DNA of 64,000 nucleotides from Microbacterium elymi (GCF_021582895.2 NZ_CP091139.2:868001-932000); one strand, 5' to 3'; positions 29,101 to 44,100 are shown, counted from the first letter of the stretch. Notes: a model not told the origin generated them from the sequence alone. Made by a program: numbers and translations.

Positions 29101-32100
29101 CGGGGGTCACGGCACTGGTCGAGGTGAACAGCCAGGTCTCGCCGACGCCCAGCACGCCGTCGCAAGCCGGTGTCGCCCACGATGCAGCTGTTCGCGTCGC
29201 GCACCGCCACCGCAGTGAAGTCGTCGGCCGTGCTCGCGGTGCCATGGTCGTCGGTGACCACCACGCCGGTCAGCGCAAGCGCCCCGTCGTTGGTGACCAG
29301 GGAGGTGAACACGACGGTCGTGCCCGCCTGCAGATGGGGACCAGGAGCGGCGTCGGCATCCTCTGCGACCGTCGGATGCTGCGGGTCGGCCGCGTTCACC
29401 GCGGTCTGGATCGTGATGTGCGCGCCGAGGCCGGTGTACTGCGCGATGTCGGCGGCCGTCACCGACTGCCCGGCACCATTGGTGGCGGTCACGGTCGCGG
29501 TGTTCACGAAGGGCCCGCCGAGCTTCGCAGGGGTCGTCCACTGGAAGATCCAGGTCTCGCCCGCGTCGAACAGGCCGTTGGTGTTCAGGTCGCCGGCGTT
29601 GTGCACGCCGTCGGCGCCCGACAGCGGGGTCATCTGCGCGAGCGTGACGTCGTCGGCGGTGGTTGCGGTGCCGTTGTCGTCGACGAGTCCGGTGATCACC
29701 ATGGCGCCGGCGCTGGAGTTGCCGACCAGGTAGGTGAAGACGAGGCGCGAGCCGACCGCGACGGTGGGCCCGGTGCTGTTCGCGTCTTCGGCGGGGGTCG
29801 GATGCCGCGGATCGGCCGCATTGACGGCCTTGACCAGGCTCAGCCCCGAGTCGCCGAAGTACCACGCCGGGTTCGTGGCGGTGTAGGTCCCGCCCGTGCC
29901 GTCGGCTGCGGTCAGGGTGCCGATGTTGCCGTGCCAGCCCTGCGCCGCGACGGCGGGTGCGCCGGCGACTCCGGCCGAGGTGTACAGCCAGACCTCGCCG
30001 GCTTCGAGCACGCCGTCGAAGTCGGTGTCGCCGGCGTTGTACTGCGCGCCGCGGAACGTGACCAGCACGGGTACCGGCGACCAGTCGTCGGCGGTGGTGG
30101 CGGTGCCGTTGTCGTCGATGACGCCGACCACCCGAACCGGTGTGGGCGAGTTCGTGATGACCCGGTAGGTGTAGACGACTGCGGCTCCGGCGGCCAGGTG
30201 CGGCGCGGTGACCTGATCGTCGGCCTGCTCGGTCACGGTCGGGTGCAACGGTGAGGCTGCGTTGACGTCCTTGAAGATCTGCACGGTCGGCCGGGTGCCG
30301 GTGTAGTCGGTGGGGTCGGCGGCCGTGACCTGCACGCGCCCGACCGGGTCGAAGCCCACGACGACCACGACGTGCTCGTGGCCGCCGGCCAGCACGGTCT
30401 GCGGGGCGCCGGCCACGCCCACGGCGGTGAACAGCCACACTTCGCCGGGGTCGACCAGCCCGTTGCCGTTGGCGTCGCCCGACACGTACACCGGGTGGAA
30501 GTCGTCGGTGGTATCGGCGGGCGTCGCGTTGTCGTCGGTGATCGATACGAGCCGGAAGGCGACCGTCGAGCTGTTGGTCACGAGGTAGGTCAGGACGAGC
30601 GGCGAGCCCACGGGCAGGGTCGGTCCGGGTGCCGCGTCGGCGTCTTCGACGGCGGTCGGATGCCGGGAGTCGACGGCGTCGACGGCGCCCTGCACGCCGA
30701 TCGTGGTCAGCGGGTTGCAGTTGCAAGCCGAGGTCGACCAGACCCCGGTAGTCGATCTGCACACCCGGCGTGTTGCCCGGTTGCGGGTCGCGCGGTCCGC
30801 CGTGCTGGTCGCCGAAGTACGAGCCGCCCGGAATCGGCATCGCCGTCTCGTCCAGCGGCGTGTTCGGGGTGAATGTCAGATCCTGGCCGCCGGCGACCGA
30901 CAGCGCGGTGATGAACGCCTGGATGTGCGGGTTCGGGCTCGGTTGACCACCGGGGCGCCGAACGGGCTGAACGGCACGATGAAGCTGTTGAACTCGCCGG
31001 TCCAGTCGAACATGCGCGCCCGGCCGCTGGCGGCGATCAGCACGTCGCGCCCCGCCCCGCCATACGCGAACGTCGGGTCGGACCACAGGGCGTCCTCGGG
31101 CCGTCGGCCCCGTTCACCGTCGGTCTCGAGGTTCTGCGACGACTGCAGCAGGTCGTCGCCGAATCCGCCGAACAGCCAGTTGCTGTCGGTGCCGCCCACG
31201 AGCCAGTCGTTGCCGTTGTCGCCGTAGACGATGTCGCAGCCGTCCGTGCTCTTGATGACGTTGCCCGCCGCATCCAGCACCGGGTGGCCCGCGGCATCCA
31301 GCAGATACGGGGTGAAGTTCAAGAAGAAGTCGACCTTCGCGCCCGACGCGCAGGTGCCGTCGACGCCGACGTCCTTCGTGCCGTCGGTGCAGTCGTAGAC
31401 CTTGGACCACGGGTCGTCGGCGTTGTAGTCGGCGAACTTCGTGGTGGCCGGGTTGTACGCCAGCGGGTCGGACGGGTCGATGCCCCACGTCGACAGCAGG
31501 GCCGACTGCGGGATGTCGCGGTAGTAGAACGGCAGCGGGGCAGCGCCCGAGATGGCGTCGTCGCCGGCTTCGCCGTGGATCCAATCGTTGCCCAGGCCCC
31601 CGTAGACGATGTCGGCGTAGCCGCCCACCGTGGGGTCGCTGCCGTCGTAGCCGAGCAGCCGCGCCTGGTTGAACAGCGCACCGGCGGTGAAAGTGGTCGC
31701 CTGCGTGTACGGGCCGGGCAACGCCAGCAGCACATCGGTGCTGTTCGGGGCGGTCAGGCCCCACAGCGGCTCGGTCAGGCCGTTGCGGCTGACGGCGAAG
31801 TAGCCGTCGTCGCCGAGGATGCGGTCATCGCCGGTGCCGCCGTATCCGCGGTCATCGCCGGTGCCGCCGATGATGGTGTCGTCCTGGCCGTCGCCGGCGA
31901 GCACGTCGGCGCCCAGCTCACCGAGGATCACATCGTCACCGGCGTCGCCGTGGATCAGATCGGCTTGCGCCGATGTCGGTGGATGCCGCGACCCCGACCG
32001 TGTAGTCCAGGGAGCTGTATGAGCGCGGCACGATCTTCTCGGTGCCGGTGTCGTACGTGAACGTCAGGAATGCCAGGGCGGGCTTGGCCCGTCCGTACGC

Positions 32101-35100
32101 GTCGCGCGTCGCGCTGCCCGAGGTGCCGACGAGGCGGTAGATGTCGCCGTTGTCGCCCATGATGACGTCGGCGTCGTGGGCGTGGCCGGCGGCCGACAGG
32201 TCGCCGGGGTCGTTCAGCGCGGTGCGGGTGCCGGCGCCGCCGTAGATCGTGTCGGCGCCGTCGGGACGCTGATCGCGCGTGACGAGCCCGAACAGGTCGA
32301 AGCTGCCGCCGACCAGGTCGTCCTGCCCGAGGTCGCCGTAGATGACGTCGGCGCCGCCGTTGCCTTCGACGTAGTCGTCGCCGTCGCTGCCCGGGCCTGC
32401 GGCATCCTCCGCAGACGAGCGCCGATCGGTGACCGTGTCGCGCGTCTGCACGTCGATCGTGATGCGTCCGGCGTCGTCGATGACCGAGCCGTCGCCCTGG
32501 ATCCAGTCGTCGCCGAGCTGACCGAACAGCACGTCGTCGCCCGCCCCGCCCGCGATGTCGCTGTCGGAGAAGGTGCCGGCGGGCGGTGTGAAGCTCTGGT
32601 CGTACAGCTGGATGTATCGCACGTGCGCGCCGCGCGGGTCGCGCTGGTAGCCGTAGTCGGCGCATGCGGCCGGTGTCAGCCCGTCGGGGTCGATCCACTG
32701 GCACGGCAGGGTGCCGGCGCCGAGGTTCGTGCCGGCGATCAGCGACGAGCCGTCGACCGGGCTCAGGATGCGGGTGCCGGTGAGCACGCGGATGCGGGCG
32801 CTGGACGTCGATCCGGTCCGCAGGATGGTGGCGTTGTCGCCGGCGATGACGTCGTTGCCGGCGCCGCCGTCGAGGAAGTCGCCGTAGCGGCAGGCGGCCG
32901 CCGTGGTGCAGGCGCTGCGCGCGCCGCCGGTGCCGCCGGTCTGGTCGAACACGTCGCCGTACGCGACGGGCTGCCGCTGTGGTCGACGCCGCCGTTGTAG
33001 CCGCCGGCGCCGCCGGTGTTCGCCACTCCCGCGATCGCGTCTCCGGTGTTGCCGCCGACGATGTCGTCGTCGCCGGCGCCGCCGGTGATGCGGTCGCTGC
33101 CGGCGCCGCCGATGAGGATGTCGGCGCCCGCGTTGCCGTTGATCAGGTCGTTGCCCCAGTTGGCGGCCGACTGGGTGTCCAGCGACGTCCAGCCGAAGGT
33201 GTGGTCGTTCAGCGGCACGTCGAACGGCAGCAGGCTCGCCTGAATGCGGCAGCCGGGGTTCGTCTGCGTCGGGTCGGTGGGGGCGGTGCCGAGCTGCGTG
33301 CAGAACACGCCGCCGAAGTCGCCGAAGACGAGGTCGTTGCCGTCGTTGCCCCAGATCGTGTCGCTGCCGCCGCCGCCGATGAGGATGTCGTTGCCGAGGT
33401 CGCCCTCGAGGGTGTCGCCCGCACCGTTGCGCTTGCACGCTCTGCAGCGACATCAGCTCGGTCGTGGTCTGCAGACGCTGCGGCCGGGTGCCGGTGGTCT
33501 CGACGAACGTGCCGGTGGCCTCGTCCAGCGCCCAGGTGCGCTGGTCTTGCACGTCTTGCACGACCGCACCGTGATCGCCGAAGATGACGTCCTCGTCGGA
33601 GCTGTCGGCATCCCCCGGCGTGACGGCGCCGCTGGGGGCCGAGCCGAGCCCTTCGCCGATCAGCACGTCGTGGCCGGCGACCAGGCTGTCGGCGTCGGGC
33701 AGCGAACTGGTGGATGCCGTTGCCACCGTGAGCACACGGGTGATGACGTCGATGTTCACGCCGGAGTCGCCGTAGATGAGGTCGCGTCCGCGCTCGCCGA
33801 GGATGAGGTCGTTGCCCGAGCCGCCGGCGAGGATGTCGCCAGCCTGGCTGCCGAGGATCGTGTCGTCTCCGGCGCCGCCGTAGATCGTCACACCCACCGA
33901 CGGGAGCCCCGATCCCGGGATCGCGGCATCCAGCGCGCTCGCGTCGATCATGTCGTTGCCGGCGTAAGTGAAGGTCTGGGCGATGGGGAACACGTAGTCG
34001 GGCGCGTTGCCGACCGGTTCGATCGTGGGCTTGGGCCCGAAGTCGTGGCCGGACGGCTGCGACGTGCTGCCGCTGTACCAGACGCCGTCCTGCGACGTGT
34101 CGCCGTAGATCACGAGCGGCGAGGACGGGCCGGGCGAACCGGCGCCGATGCCGGGGCCGTCCAGGACGACGATGTGGTCGCCGCCGACGCGCACGTAGCC
34201 GGTCTGGGGCGACGCGGGGTCGTAGACCGCGACCGTGCCGGCCAGGGTGCCGGCGGCCGGAGCGCCCACAGCGGACCCGCGCAGGCATCGTCTGCCCGTC
34301 GGTGCCGCCGAACCCGGTGATCGTGTAGGCGCCGTAGGCCACGCTGCCCGGCAGCGTGATGCGCTGGCCGACCGCGAAGCCGGCGTCGTGCCACGACGCG
34401 CCGTCGGTGCGGGTCAGGGTGGCGGTGCCGCCGGTGCCGAGCGCCCAGGTGAACGTGCCGGTCACCTGCGAGCAGGGCGTTGCCACCGCCCTGCACCAGG
34501 GTCAGGCCGCCGTGCAGGGCGGGGATGCCGACCGGCAGCTTGTCGTCGGCGGGCTGGTCGGGCCCGGGGATCATCGTGCTGTGGATGGTCAGGGTGTCGT
34601 TGCCCTGGCCGAGCATGATGTTCAGCACCTCGATCGTCGTCTTCGAGGCATCCGTCACAAAGTCGCCGTTTGCGTCGACCGTGATCGTGCCGTACGAGAT
34701 GCCGCCGGGGTACGAGCCGGGCTCGCCGAACGAGGTGCGGCCGGTGTAGGTGACGCCCGGGCCCATGCCGAAGCCGGTCAGCGCAGTCGAGGTGAGGTCG
34801 CCGGTGTGGTCGGCGAAGCTGCCGTCGTCGAACACGTTCAGCACGTCGACCTGGCGCGCCTCGGACGGCTGCTGGCCGATGCCGAACGGCGGGGTGTCGA
34901 TCTCGGCGGGCAGCAGCACCGCGGTGGTCAGGGGTGCTGCTCGCCGCCGGTGCCGCCGTCGATCAGCAGCGGGCCGCGGATCGCCGACAGCAGGTGCGGC
35001 GCCTTCGGGAACGTGTACAGGTCGGCGCGGCCCGCCGGCAGCACGTAGCCGCTGTCGGCCGAGACGGTGACGGTGATCGGGATCCACCAGTTCGTCGCGT

Positions 35101-38100
35101 CGAACGTGACCGCCGGCGTCGGGGTGCCGTTGATCGTGACCAGGCAGACCCGGCCGAGCACGCTGGTCGCGCAACCGGAGTCGGTGGTGATCAGCACCTG
35201 GCCGTCGGTGACCAGGCCCACCGTGACCCGCGCGGTCGGGGCCGACAGCAGCCGCACCGTGAACGTGTCGGTGACGCCCGGGTTGCCGCCGGTCGCGACG
35301 CTGACGACGGTGCTGCCGCCGGTGGGCGCCGTGTACACGCCGGGAGTGCTGTCGCCGTAGACGAGCACGTCCAGCTGCCCGGTCACCGCGTCGAACGTGG
35401 CGTCGCGGCCGGCGCCGGTGCCGAGCGTGGTGAGCTGCAGTGTCGTATAGGCGGGATCCATCCGCCGGAAGTCGACGGCGGCGCGCACCGTGATCGTGAC
35501 GGGGGTGTCGTCGGCGGCGCTGAACGTGACGAGGTACGTCTGGATGCCGCCGACCACGGCCCCGAGCGAGAATCGGGCGTCGGTGCTGGAGAGGATCACC
35601 CGGCCGTCGGTGGGGGTGATGATCTCGGTGACCGTGCCGGTCGGCGCGTGCGCCAGCGCCAGGGTGAACGTGTCGGTCAGCTGCGTGACGGTGGTGCCCT
35701 CGATCACCGTGGTGTGGCCGTCGGGCTGGCCGGCGGCATCCTGCTGCACGATCTCGACGCCCGGCGTGAGGTTGTCGCGCACGGTGGCCAGCACGTCGCG
35801 CACGACGGCGCCGGCGAAGGTCGGGTCGGCGCTGATCACCGAGTGCGCGATCGCCACGACGATGTCGCCCTGGGGTGTGGTGTCGTTGGCGGCGGCGAGC
35901 CATACGGTCTGGGCGATGTTCCAGTCCGTGGCGGTGAAGTGCAGGACGATCGACCGGTTGGCGACCCCCGGCCCGTTCAGGCCCTCGTACTGCGGCACGC
36001 CGTCGACGTACACGGTGCGGAAGAAGTCGGCGGGCGTCGAGCAGGCGGTGGCGGTTCCGGTGCACAGGAAGACGGTGTCGGCGCCGGGGCGGGTCTCGTC
36101 GGGGCTGAGCCCGGCCGACACGGTGATCCAGACGTCCGAGGTCGGGGCGGACGCGAGCCGCACGCCGTACGAGTCCAGCGTGCCGATCGGGCTGTCACCG
36201 CTCAGCCGACGCACCGAGGTGACGCCGCCGGTCTCGTCGATGATGACCGCCCCCTGCGTGGGGCGGGCGACCGACACCGGGGTGCCGGCGGCCACGACGT
36301 TGCGATACGCCGGGTCGGCCGAGCTGACGAGCTCATTGATCGTGGAGTGGGTGCCGTTCGGGTCGCGGCTGACCACGTCGCCCACGACGTCGCCGGCGAC
36401 GTTGATGACGTCGCTGCCCAGGCCCCCGAGCACGCGGGTGACCACACCCAGGGCGGTGGACAGGACGTCGATGGTGTCGTCGCCCTGCAGGGCGTCGACC
36501 TCGACGACCTGCACGTTCACGTAGCTGACGGCGATGCCCGCGCCATAGATCGCGGCGGCGGTGACCACGATGTGGTCGGCGAACTCGGTGCCCAGCACGA
36601 CCATCTTGTTGAACCCGGTGCCGCCGTCCACCGACACCGGCGCGTTGATGTTGTACGACACCTGGTCGTCGCCGTCACCGGATCGCACATCGGTCTGCGC
36701 GGCGGTGCTGAAGCCGGTGGTCAGCACGGGGCTGGGCAGGATGCCGCTGACCGTCGCGGCGGTGAACACGCCGGGGGTGAGCACCGCCTGCACGGTGAGC
36801 GTGGTCGCGGTGACCTCGGTGATCACGTAGGGCAGGCACGGCTGGGTGGCGGTGACCTGGCAGCCGGCGACGTTGTCGTCGGCCCCGGTGCCGACCAGCC
36901 CGATGGCGAGACCGGTCAGGTAGCCGTCGGCCAGGAAGCTGCCCGCCGCCCGGGTGATGGTGCTGGTGCCCGCCGCCGGCCCGGCGGCGATCGTGAGCGT
37001 CGTCCGGGTGACCGGGCCCGAGCTGAGCGACACGGCGAACGTGCCGCCGTGCTGCAGGGCGCGGCCACCGTGAGCCCCGTGGCGAGCGTGATCGTGGTGG
37101 CGGTGACCGCGCTGATGACGGCGGCGTGGGCCGCGTCATGGTCGTTGCCGACGCCTGCGCCGGCGACCGCCAGTGTCTGGCCGACGGCGAACCCGTCGGC
37201 GATGAAGCTGCCGCCGTCGCTGCGGGTGAGGGTGCCGGCCGCGGCGTTGACCGTGACGGTGCCGGTGAACACCGGCCCCATGATGAGGGTGCCGTGCGCG
37301 TCGGTGCGGGCGAGGGCGAACGCCTGGATGAGGAACAGGTCGTTGCCGGCGCCGCCTTCCAGCCGGAGCGCCGCCTGGTTGGAGTACACGCTGAACGTGT
37401 CGTCGCCGCTGCCGCCCTGTGCGGTCAGGGGGGCGCTGGCGCCGCGGGACAGATACCCGCGGGTCGTGGCGACGGTGGGGAACCAGTCCGCCGGCGACAG
37501 ACCGCTGTACGCCGCGTCGCGCCGCATGCCGAAGAGCTGGCCGATCTGGAACGAGTCGGCGCCGGCGCCGCCGTCGAGGTTCGTGATCGCGGCGTTGTCG
37601 TCGACGGCGAAGTGGTCGTTGCCACCGAGCCCCAAGACGCTCAGCATGCCGTTCACGGCGTTGTCGTAGGCGATGCGCTCGGTGACCCCGGCGTAGCCCG
37701 AGGTCTGCGCCACGGTCAGCGGGTCGCCCGAGCCCGGCGCCGGGTGCAGCACGGCGATGTAGGCGGGGTGGTTCGTGCATCCGCCGTCGGCGGCGGTGCC
37801 GCAGTACACGTCGGGACGGGCGGCGGATTCGCCGGGCAGGTACGAGGCGGCGCGCAGCAGGAAGATGTCGTCGGTCGGGTAGGGCCGCCCGGTGCTCGGG
37901 TCGATGCCGCTCGCGGTGCTGTCGGCGCCGTACGCGGTCAGCGTGTCGACGCCGTCCGCGGCGGCGCCGCTGTCGAGCACGTTGATGACGTAGTGCGCGT
38001 CGCCGTGCTCGCTGCCGTGCGTGTAGACGACGTAGTGATCGGTGTCGCCCTGTCCGTCCAGCGTGAGCGTGGTGCCGGCGCGCGGCATCGTCTGCAGGAG

Positions 38101-41100
38101 ATAGACGGTGAGGGTGTCCTCGCCGTCGCCGGCCGGTGCGAAGCCCTGGTAGGCGGTGGGCTTGCGCCGAGCCGTAGGCGCGGGTCTGGCCGCCCAGCAG
38201 CGTCTGGTCGAACCTGATCTGGTCGTCGTCGCCGTTGCCGAACACCCGGGTCAGGCCGGCCGCGGTGATCTCGCCGCGCAGCACGATCATGGTGCCTTCG
38301 TTCGCGGTGGCGTCATTCACGCCCGGGTGCCAGTCGCCGTGGATGTCGATGTTGCCGGTGGTGCTGGTGGGCCGGCTCGGGTCGGTGGTGTTGCCGGTGC
38401 CGGCATCGCCCACAGCGGTGGCGGCCAGGATCTGCCCGCTCGGGTCGGTGACGACGTCGTCGGCCGCCAGCAGCACGTTGCCGTGCTCCGCTTGGATCAG
38501 ACCGTTCGGCACGGTCTGCGGCGCACCCTCGCGGACGAGCGTGGTGCCGCTGTTCTCAATGGCGCTGTGCAGGAGCAGGATGTCGTTGCCCTCGCTTGCG
38601 CGTCTCGGTCGTGGTCAGGCGCACGTCGCCGTTCGTCGTGTGTGCGAGCAGGATGTTCGCCGGTCCGTCCAGTTCGGTGAGCCAGATGCCCGAGCTCGCC
38701 TGCGCGGCGATGTCGCACGTCGCGGTCACGGCGCGCTGGGCGGCGGTGGCGTGCAGCCAATCCAGTGTGTACGAGCTGAGGCATCCGATGCCGGCGGCGG
38801 AGTCGAGCTTCAGGTCGCCGGTGAACACGCCGATCGCAGCGCTCGTGGGCGTGCCGATGCCGCCGCCGACCGCGAGCAGGTCGATCGTGTTGCCGGTGAC
38901 ATTCACCGTCGTGCCGCCGTTCGCGCCGGTGCCGTCGGCGCGCGGGTTGTGCCCGTCGCGGATGGAGCCGGCGGTGGTGGCCAGGCTCACGTCGGCGCAC
39001 GCGGCGGCGCGCGCGCCGGAGCAGGTGGTGACGGTGTTCACGTTCAGGTCGCCGGGGTGCGCGTAGCCGGCCGAGGCGTCGCCGGCGGTCTCGGTGAGGC
39101 GGATCACGCCGGCGGCCGTCGCGGTCAGCACGCCGAACCGGTCGACCGACGAGTCGATCTCGAGGAAGTTGCCGTCCTGGCCGATCGAGCCGCCGACCGC
39201 GGTCATCGTGATGTCCACGCCGACGACGTCGGCGCCGGCGTCGCCGGCGGCGGGCGGGATGCCGGAGCCCACCGGTGCGTCCACGATCGAGGCAGGCGAG
39301 GTCAGCGTGACGTCGTCGTCGGTGGACTGGATCAGTCCCGCGCGCAGATCGCGGTTGGGACCGGCGGCGATGACCGTGGTCGTCGTGGTGACGAAGTCGG
39401 CGGCATCCGGCAGTTCACCCGTCTGCACCAGCAGATGCACGGCGGTGCTGTCGGTGGCGCTTTCGGTGAGGGTGACGAAGCCGTTCGTCAGGACGTTGAC
39501 GTTGCCGTTCTGGTGCACCTCGACCCGGCCGATCACGTTGATGCGGGTGGCGGACGGCGACGGGTCGACCGCGGCGACGGTGATCGCGCCGTTCGCGATG
39601 GCCGAGCCGGCGTCGAGCAGGCTGAAGTCGTACGTGCTGGCCACCGCGTGCGGGGTGGATCCGAATGCGCCGGTGTTGTAAAGGCACTTCACGGCCGTGG
39701 TGCCCGGGCACGTCGTGTCGGGCCGGAAGAAGTTGTAGAACGTGGCATCGGTCGGCTCGGACGGCACGACGACCTCGACGCCCGGCACACCACGAGACCC
39801 GACGCCGTACCGGGTGGCCTGCAGCAGCAGGTTCAGGTCGCCGCCCGCGACCAGGTGGTCGATGGCGATGACGAAGGGCGGGTTGCCGGCGATCGCGGGG
39901 TCGGGGATCGACGGATCGCGCAGCCACGTGCGCAGGTCGAGATACAGGTCGGCGCCGGCGGCCGCGGTGATCTCGAGCGGGCTTCCCGGGAACTGGATCA
40001 GGTCGACGCTGACGCGGTGCGCGGCCGAGCCGATGCTCGCGTCCGGTGCGTCCAGGTGCAGGACGTTGGTCGTGATCAGCGTCGTGTGGCCGCTGACGGT
40101 CTGACCGCGGCCGGTGGCGGCCAGGATCGGGCCGGCGACGTTCAGCACGTCGGTTTCGCCGATCGGGTTCGTGATCGTGCCGGCGAGGGTCAGCGTCGAG
40201 GCGCTGGTGCTGTCGATCACGACGCGACTGGGGGTGACGATCTGCACCAGGGCGAAGTGCACGCTGACGTTGTTGCTGCCGCCTGCAGTGTTCAGCGTGA
40301 CCTTGGGCGTGCCGTCGGCGTTGATCACGTCGATGTCGCCGATGATCATGGGCAGCGCCGAGTGGTTGATCAGGGTGACCGCGTCGAAGTTCTGGTGGTA
40401 CGTGAACGTGCCCCAGTAGTGCCCGCCGGCCATGCCGCCGCCGCTGATCGAGCCGCCGTCGCTGGTCATGTAGATGTCGCCGGTGCCGGTGTTGCGGATG
40501 TCGCCGACGGTCACTGTTCCGGGATCGAGTGCAGTCGTGAGCAGGGAGGTGCGCAGATCGGGGTTCTTCTGCCCGTTGACGGTGACGTTGATCGCGGTGG
40601 CGATGGTGCCGTCGGGGTTGATCACGAGATAGGGGTCGGGCCCGGCATTGACGACGACGTCGGAGTTCCACGAGATGCTGCGGACGAGGGAGCCGTCCTG
40701 GCCGGGGGCGGTGGACTCGGCCTGCACGTACAGCACGAGCGCTCCGTCGCCGTTGGACACGAGCGGGGAGGCCGGTGCGTTGCCGGCCTCGTTGACGCCC
40801 GGGACCAGGCGGGCGCCGGCGAAGACGGTCACGCCCTGACGGCCGATGACGGTGTTGCCGAAGGCGGCCGAGCCGCCGTAGCCGTCGGGCGAGATGCCGA
40901 TGCAGTGGCACGACGAGTTGTGGTCGGACATGTACGACCACCGGGTGTGCCACGACCGGATGTCGACGCCGTAGCGGCCGCTGAGCGTCGTGTTCGTGGT
41001 GCTGTCGCCGTCGAGCAGCGCCAGGTCATTCGACGTGATCGACATGCCGCCGCCGACGTGCGTCGCGCCGAACAGCGCGTACATCGTGGCGTGCACATAC

Positions 41101-44100
41101 GCCGTGCTGCTGCCGCCCGAGGTGGCCAGCACCTGAGCCGTGCTGCCGGCGACGTGCGCGTTGCGCCCGATCGAGGCGGTCGTGTTGTCGGTGACGGTCG
41201 TCGTGCCATCGGCGGTGAAGCCGCCGGCGAACCCGCCGCCCTCGCTGTGCGCATAGAGGTTCGTGGTGGGGGTGGTGGACGCCAGCACGGCGACGTTTCC
41301 GCCGGAGTCGATCGTCGCCGAGGCGGCGACGATGGCCGAGGTGGTCACCTCGGTGGTCAGCGTCGACTTCACCACGCCGACGGCGATGAAGCCGCCCGAT
41401 CCATTGTCGCTGGACACGCTGTCGTTCGTGCGGGCGTTCGCGGTGATGCTGACGTCGCCGCCCGCGGTGATGGTTCCCCCTGCCGAGGCGTGGACGGTCG
41501 CGGTGTCGGAGAGTTCCGCGGTGGGCACGGCGACGCTGACGAACCCGCCGCTGCCGCCGGCGGCTGAGGCCGATGACTGGCCGTCACCGGGCGGCGGCGA
41601 CAGCTGCCGCAGCGACGTGTACGGCGCGGTGGTCGGGTTCGCCGCATACAGGCTGTAGGCGCCGCCGCCGAGCGTCGCTCCGAAGACGAGGCGCAAGGTG
41701 TCGGTCGGGCATGCGGCGGCGGTGCAGTCGGTCAGGGCGAGGCCGGTCGCGAAGATGTGCTGCGTGCCGTAGACGGCCTGCGCGGTCCAGTTCTGACCGT
41801 GCACGTTGTCGGTCGCGGTGGTACCGAGCACCACCGGGGTGCCGTCGAGGTGGTTCAGCGTGAATCCCGACGAGGTGCGGTTCGCGACGAGATAGGTGTA
41901 GCCGTCGGTCAGCCCCGAGATCGGCGCCGCCGCGATCTCCTGCGTCGCCTTGTCGTCGGCAGGTCGGGTGATGTGGATGGGGTTCGGGTCGTCGGTGCAG
42001 GTGGTGTTGCCGCATGCGTAGCTGTGCGAGGTGGTGCCGTACCTCGTGGCGGCAAGCCGGATCACGTAGTCGTTGACTGCGATCACGTAGTAGGTGCCGC
42101 CGTCGACCAGGCCGCCGACGGGTGCCCCGCCGCGGGTGTGGTAGACGATCGCCTGACCGGTGACCAGGCCGTGCTTGGCCAGGTTCGGGGTGCCGTCGGC
42201 GTTGGTGCTCACGTAGGGGCCGACGACGATGTCGTACTGGCCCGCGTCATCGGTGTAGCAGTGGTCCTTGTCGTTGCACGTCGGGATGACACCCACGGCC
42301 GCCTGACGGAAGTTCAGTGCCGTCGGGGTCTGGTAGGTCACGCGCTGGCCGTCCGAGAACGAGTTGCCCAGAGTGATCGTGTTGCCGCCGACGGCGGTCG
42401 GGGTGAACGAGAGGGCGGCGGCCGTCGCCGGCAGCGGTGGCGTACAGCTGGATCGTGTGCGCGTCGACGACGCGCACGTACAGCGTCTGCCCGGCGTTGA
42501 TCGTGTTGTTGATGGACCCCGTTCCGGCGAGCACCACCGGGTCGCCGTCGTGGAAGTTGTGCGGCGAGGCGAAACGGATCGTCGATCGGTTCGGGTCGAC
42601 CCCGGCTCTGCCGCTGAGGTCACCGGAGTCGATCGTGGCGGTGTTGAACGTGTCGCCGAACTGCAGCGTGTCGGCATCGACGGCGATCACGGTGTAGACG
42701 CGGCCGTTGGAAAGCCCTGAGACCGAGCTGCCGATGTAGAGCACGGTGTCGCCGTCGGCCAGTCCATGTGCCGGGAAGTACACTGTGCCGGCGGCGGCGT
42801 TGATGTTGACCTCGTTCGTCGTGGTGCCGGCGATCGTGTGACTGCCGCCGGCAGCGTAGCTGTCGCCCAGGTTCGTTCCGGTGGCCTGAGTCTCGGCCTG
42901 CACGGTGACGTCACCGCCGGCGTCGACCCGGGAGCCGGTGCCGAGGAACGCCGTGACGTTCGGCGCCGTCGTGACGCTCGCCCATGCGGTGCCGACATCG
43001 ACCCCGCCCCCGCCGTAGCTCTTCGCGGTGGCGTTGCCCTCGGCGCGGGTCGAGGTGGCCGTGACGCTCAGATCGCCGCTGACCCGGAGCGGCGTGGCCG
43101 TCGTGCTCGTCGGGCTGCCGATCGATGCGGTGACCGTCGGGGTCACGCTCGCTTGGGACCTCGTCGCGTGCACCGAGATCGCCCCACCCGCGCCCGCCAC
43201 CGTCGTGACGTTCGCGGTCGAGGTGTCGCGGGCCGACACCGACAGCGACCGCGGCTGGTCGGCCGGGGCGGCTCCGGCGGTGCCGATGACCACGCCGTCG
43301 GCCACGGCTGCGGTGGTGCTGCCGTCGACGGTGCCGTCTGCGGCCAGCACGGTCGCGGCGACCAGACCGCCCGCGCCGCCCTTGGTGGTGGCCGCGGCGG
43401 TCTGGCTGTGCTGGGCGCTCACGGTCACGGTGGTGCCGGCGCCGAGCACCCGGGCGCCGGCGGTCAGGCCCGCCGACACGCCAGACCCCGTGCTGCTCGA
43501 GGCGGTCGCCACGCTGACGCCGGCCAGGCCGATCGAGACGATGAGCAGGTTGCTGGTGGCGACATCGGTGCCGACGGCGGTCACGGTCAACGAGGCGCCC
43601 GTGAGCATTGTTCCGCCGAAGCCCGCAGACGCGCCGCCGTCGTCGGTGGCGGTCGCGTCGAACGCCGTGATGCCCACCGCGCCGCCGCCGCCGCCGTTCG
43701 TCGCAGCGCTCGCAGTGTTGGTCGCGGTCGCGCTCACCGATGCGCCGTCGGCGCCCAGGGTGAGCTGTGCGCCGGTGCCGACGGTGGCGCTGACGCCGGC
43801 GTCCCGCGTGATCTCGGCGACCGTCTGTGCGACCGTGACCGCCGCGACACCCACGCCGACGGGGGTCGACGAAGTGGTGGCGGTGTTCGTCCCGGCCGCT
43901 GTGACGTCCAGTCCGGCCCCGGTGACCACGCCGGTGAACGATGCGGCGACCCCGCCCTCGATCCGGCTCGTGGGCACGGCCACGCCGATGGCGAGGAGCC
44001 CGCCGCTGCCGGCGTCGGAGGTCGCCGCCGCGTGATTCGCACCGGTGGCGGTGAACGCCGCGTCGCCGCCGACGACGGCGATGTCGGCGGTGGACGCGGC

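Noticed and set aside
31140-33960. A free-standing haemolysin/RTX toxin gene.
   Set aside because: No start, no RBS and no type I secretion genes nearby. The block is in continuity with segments on both sides.
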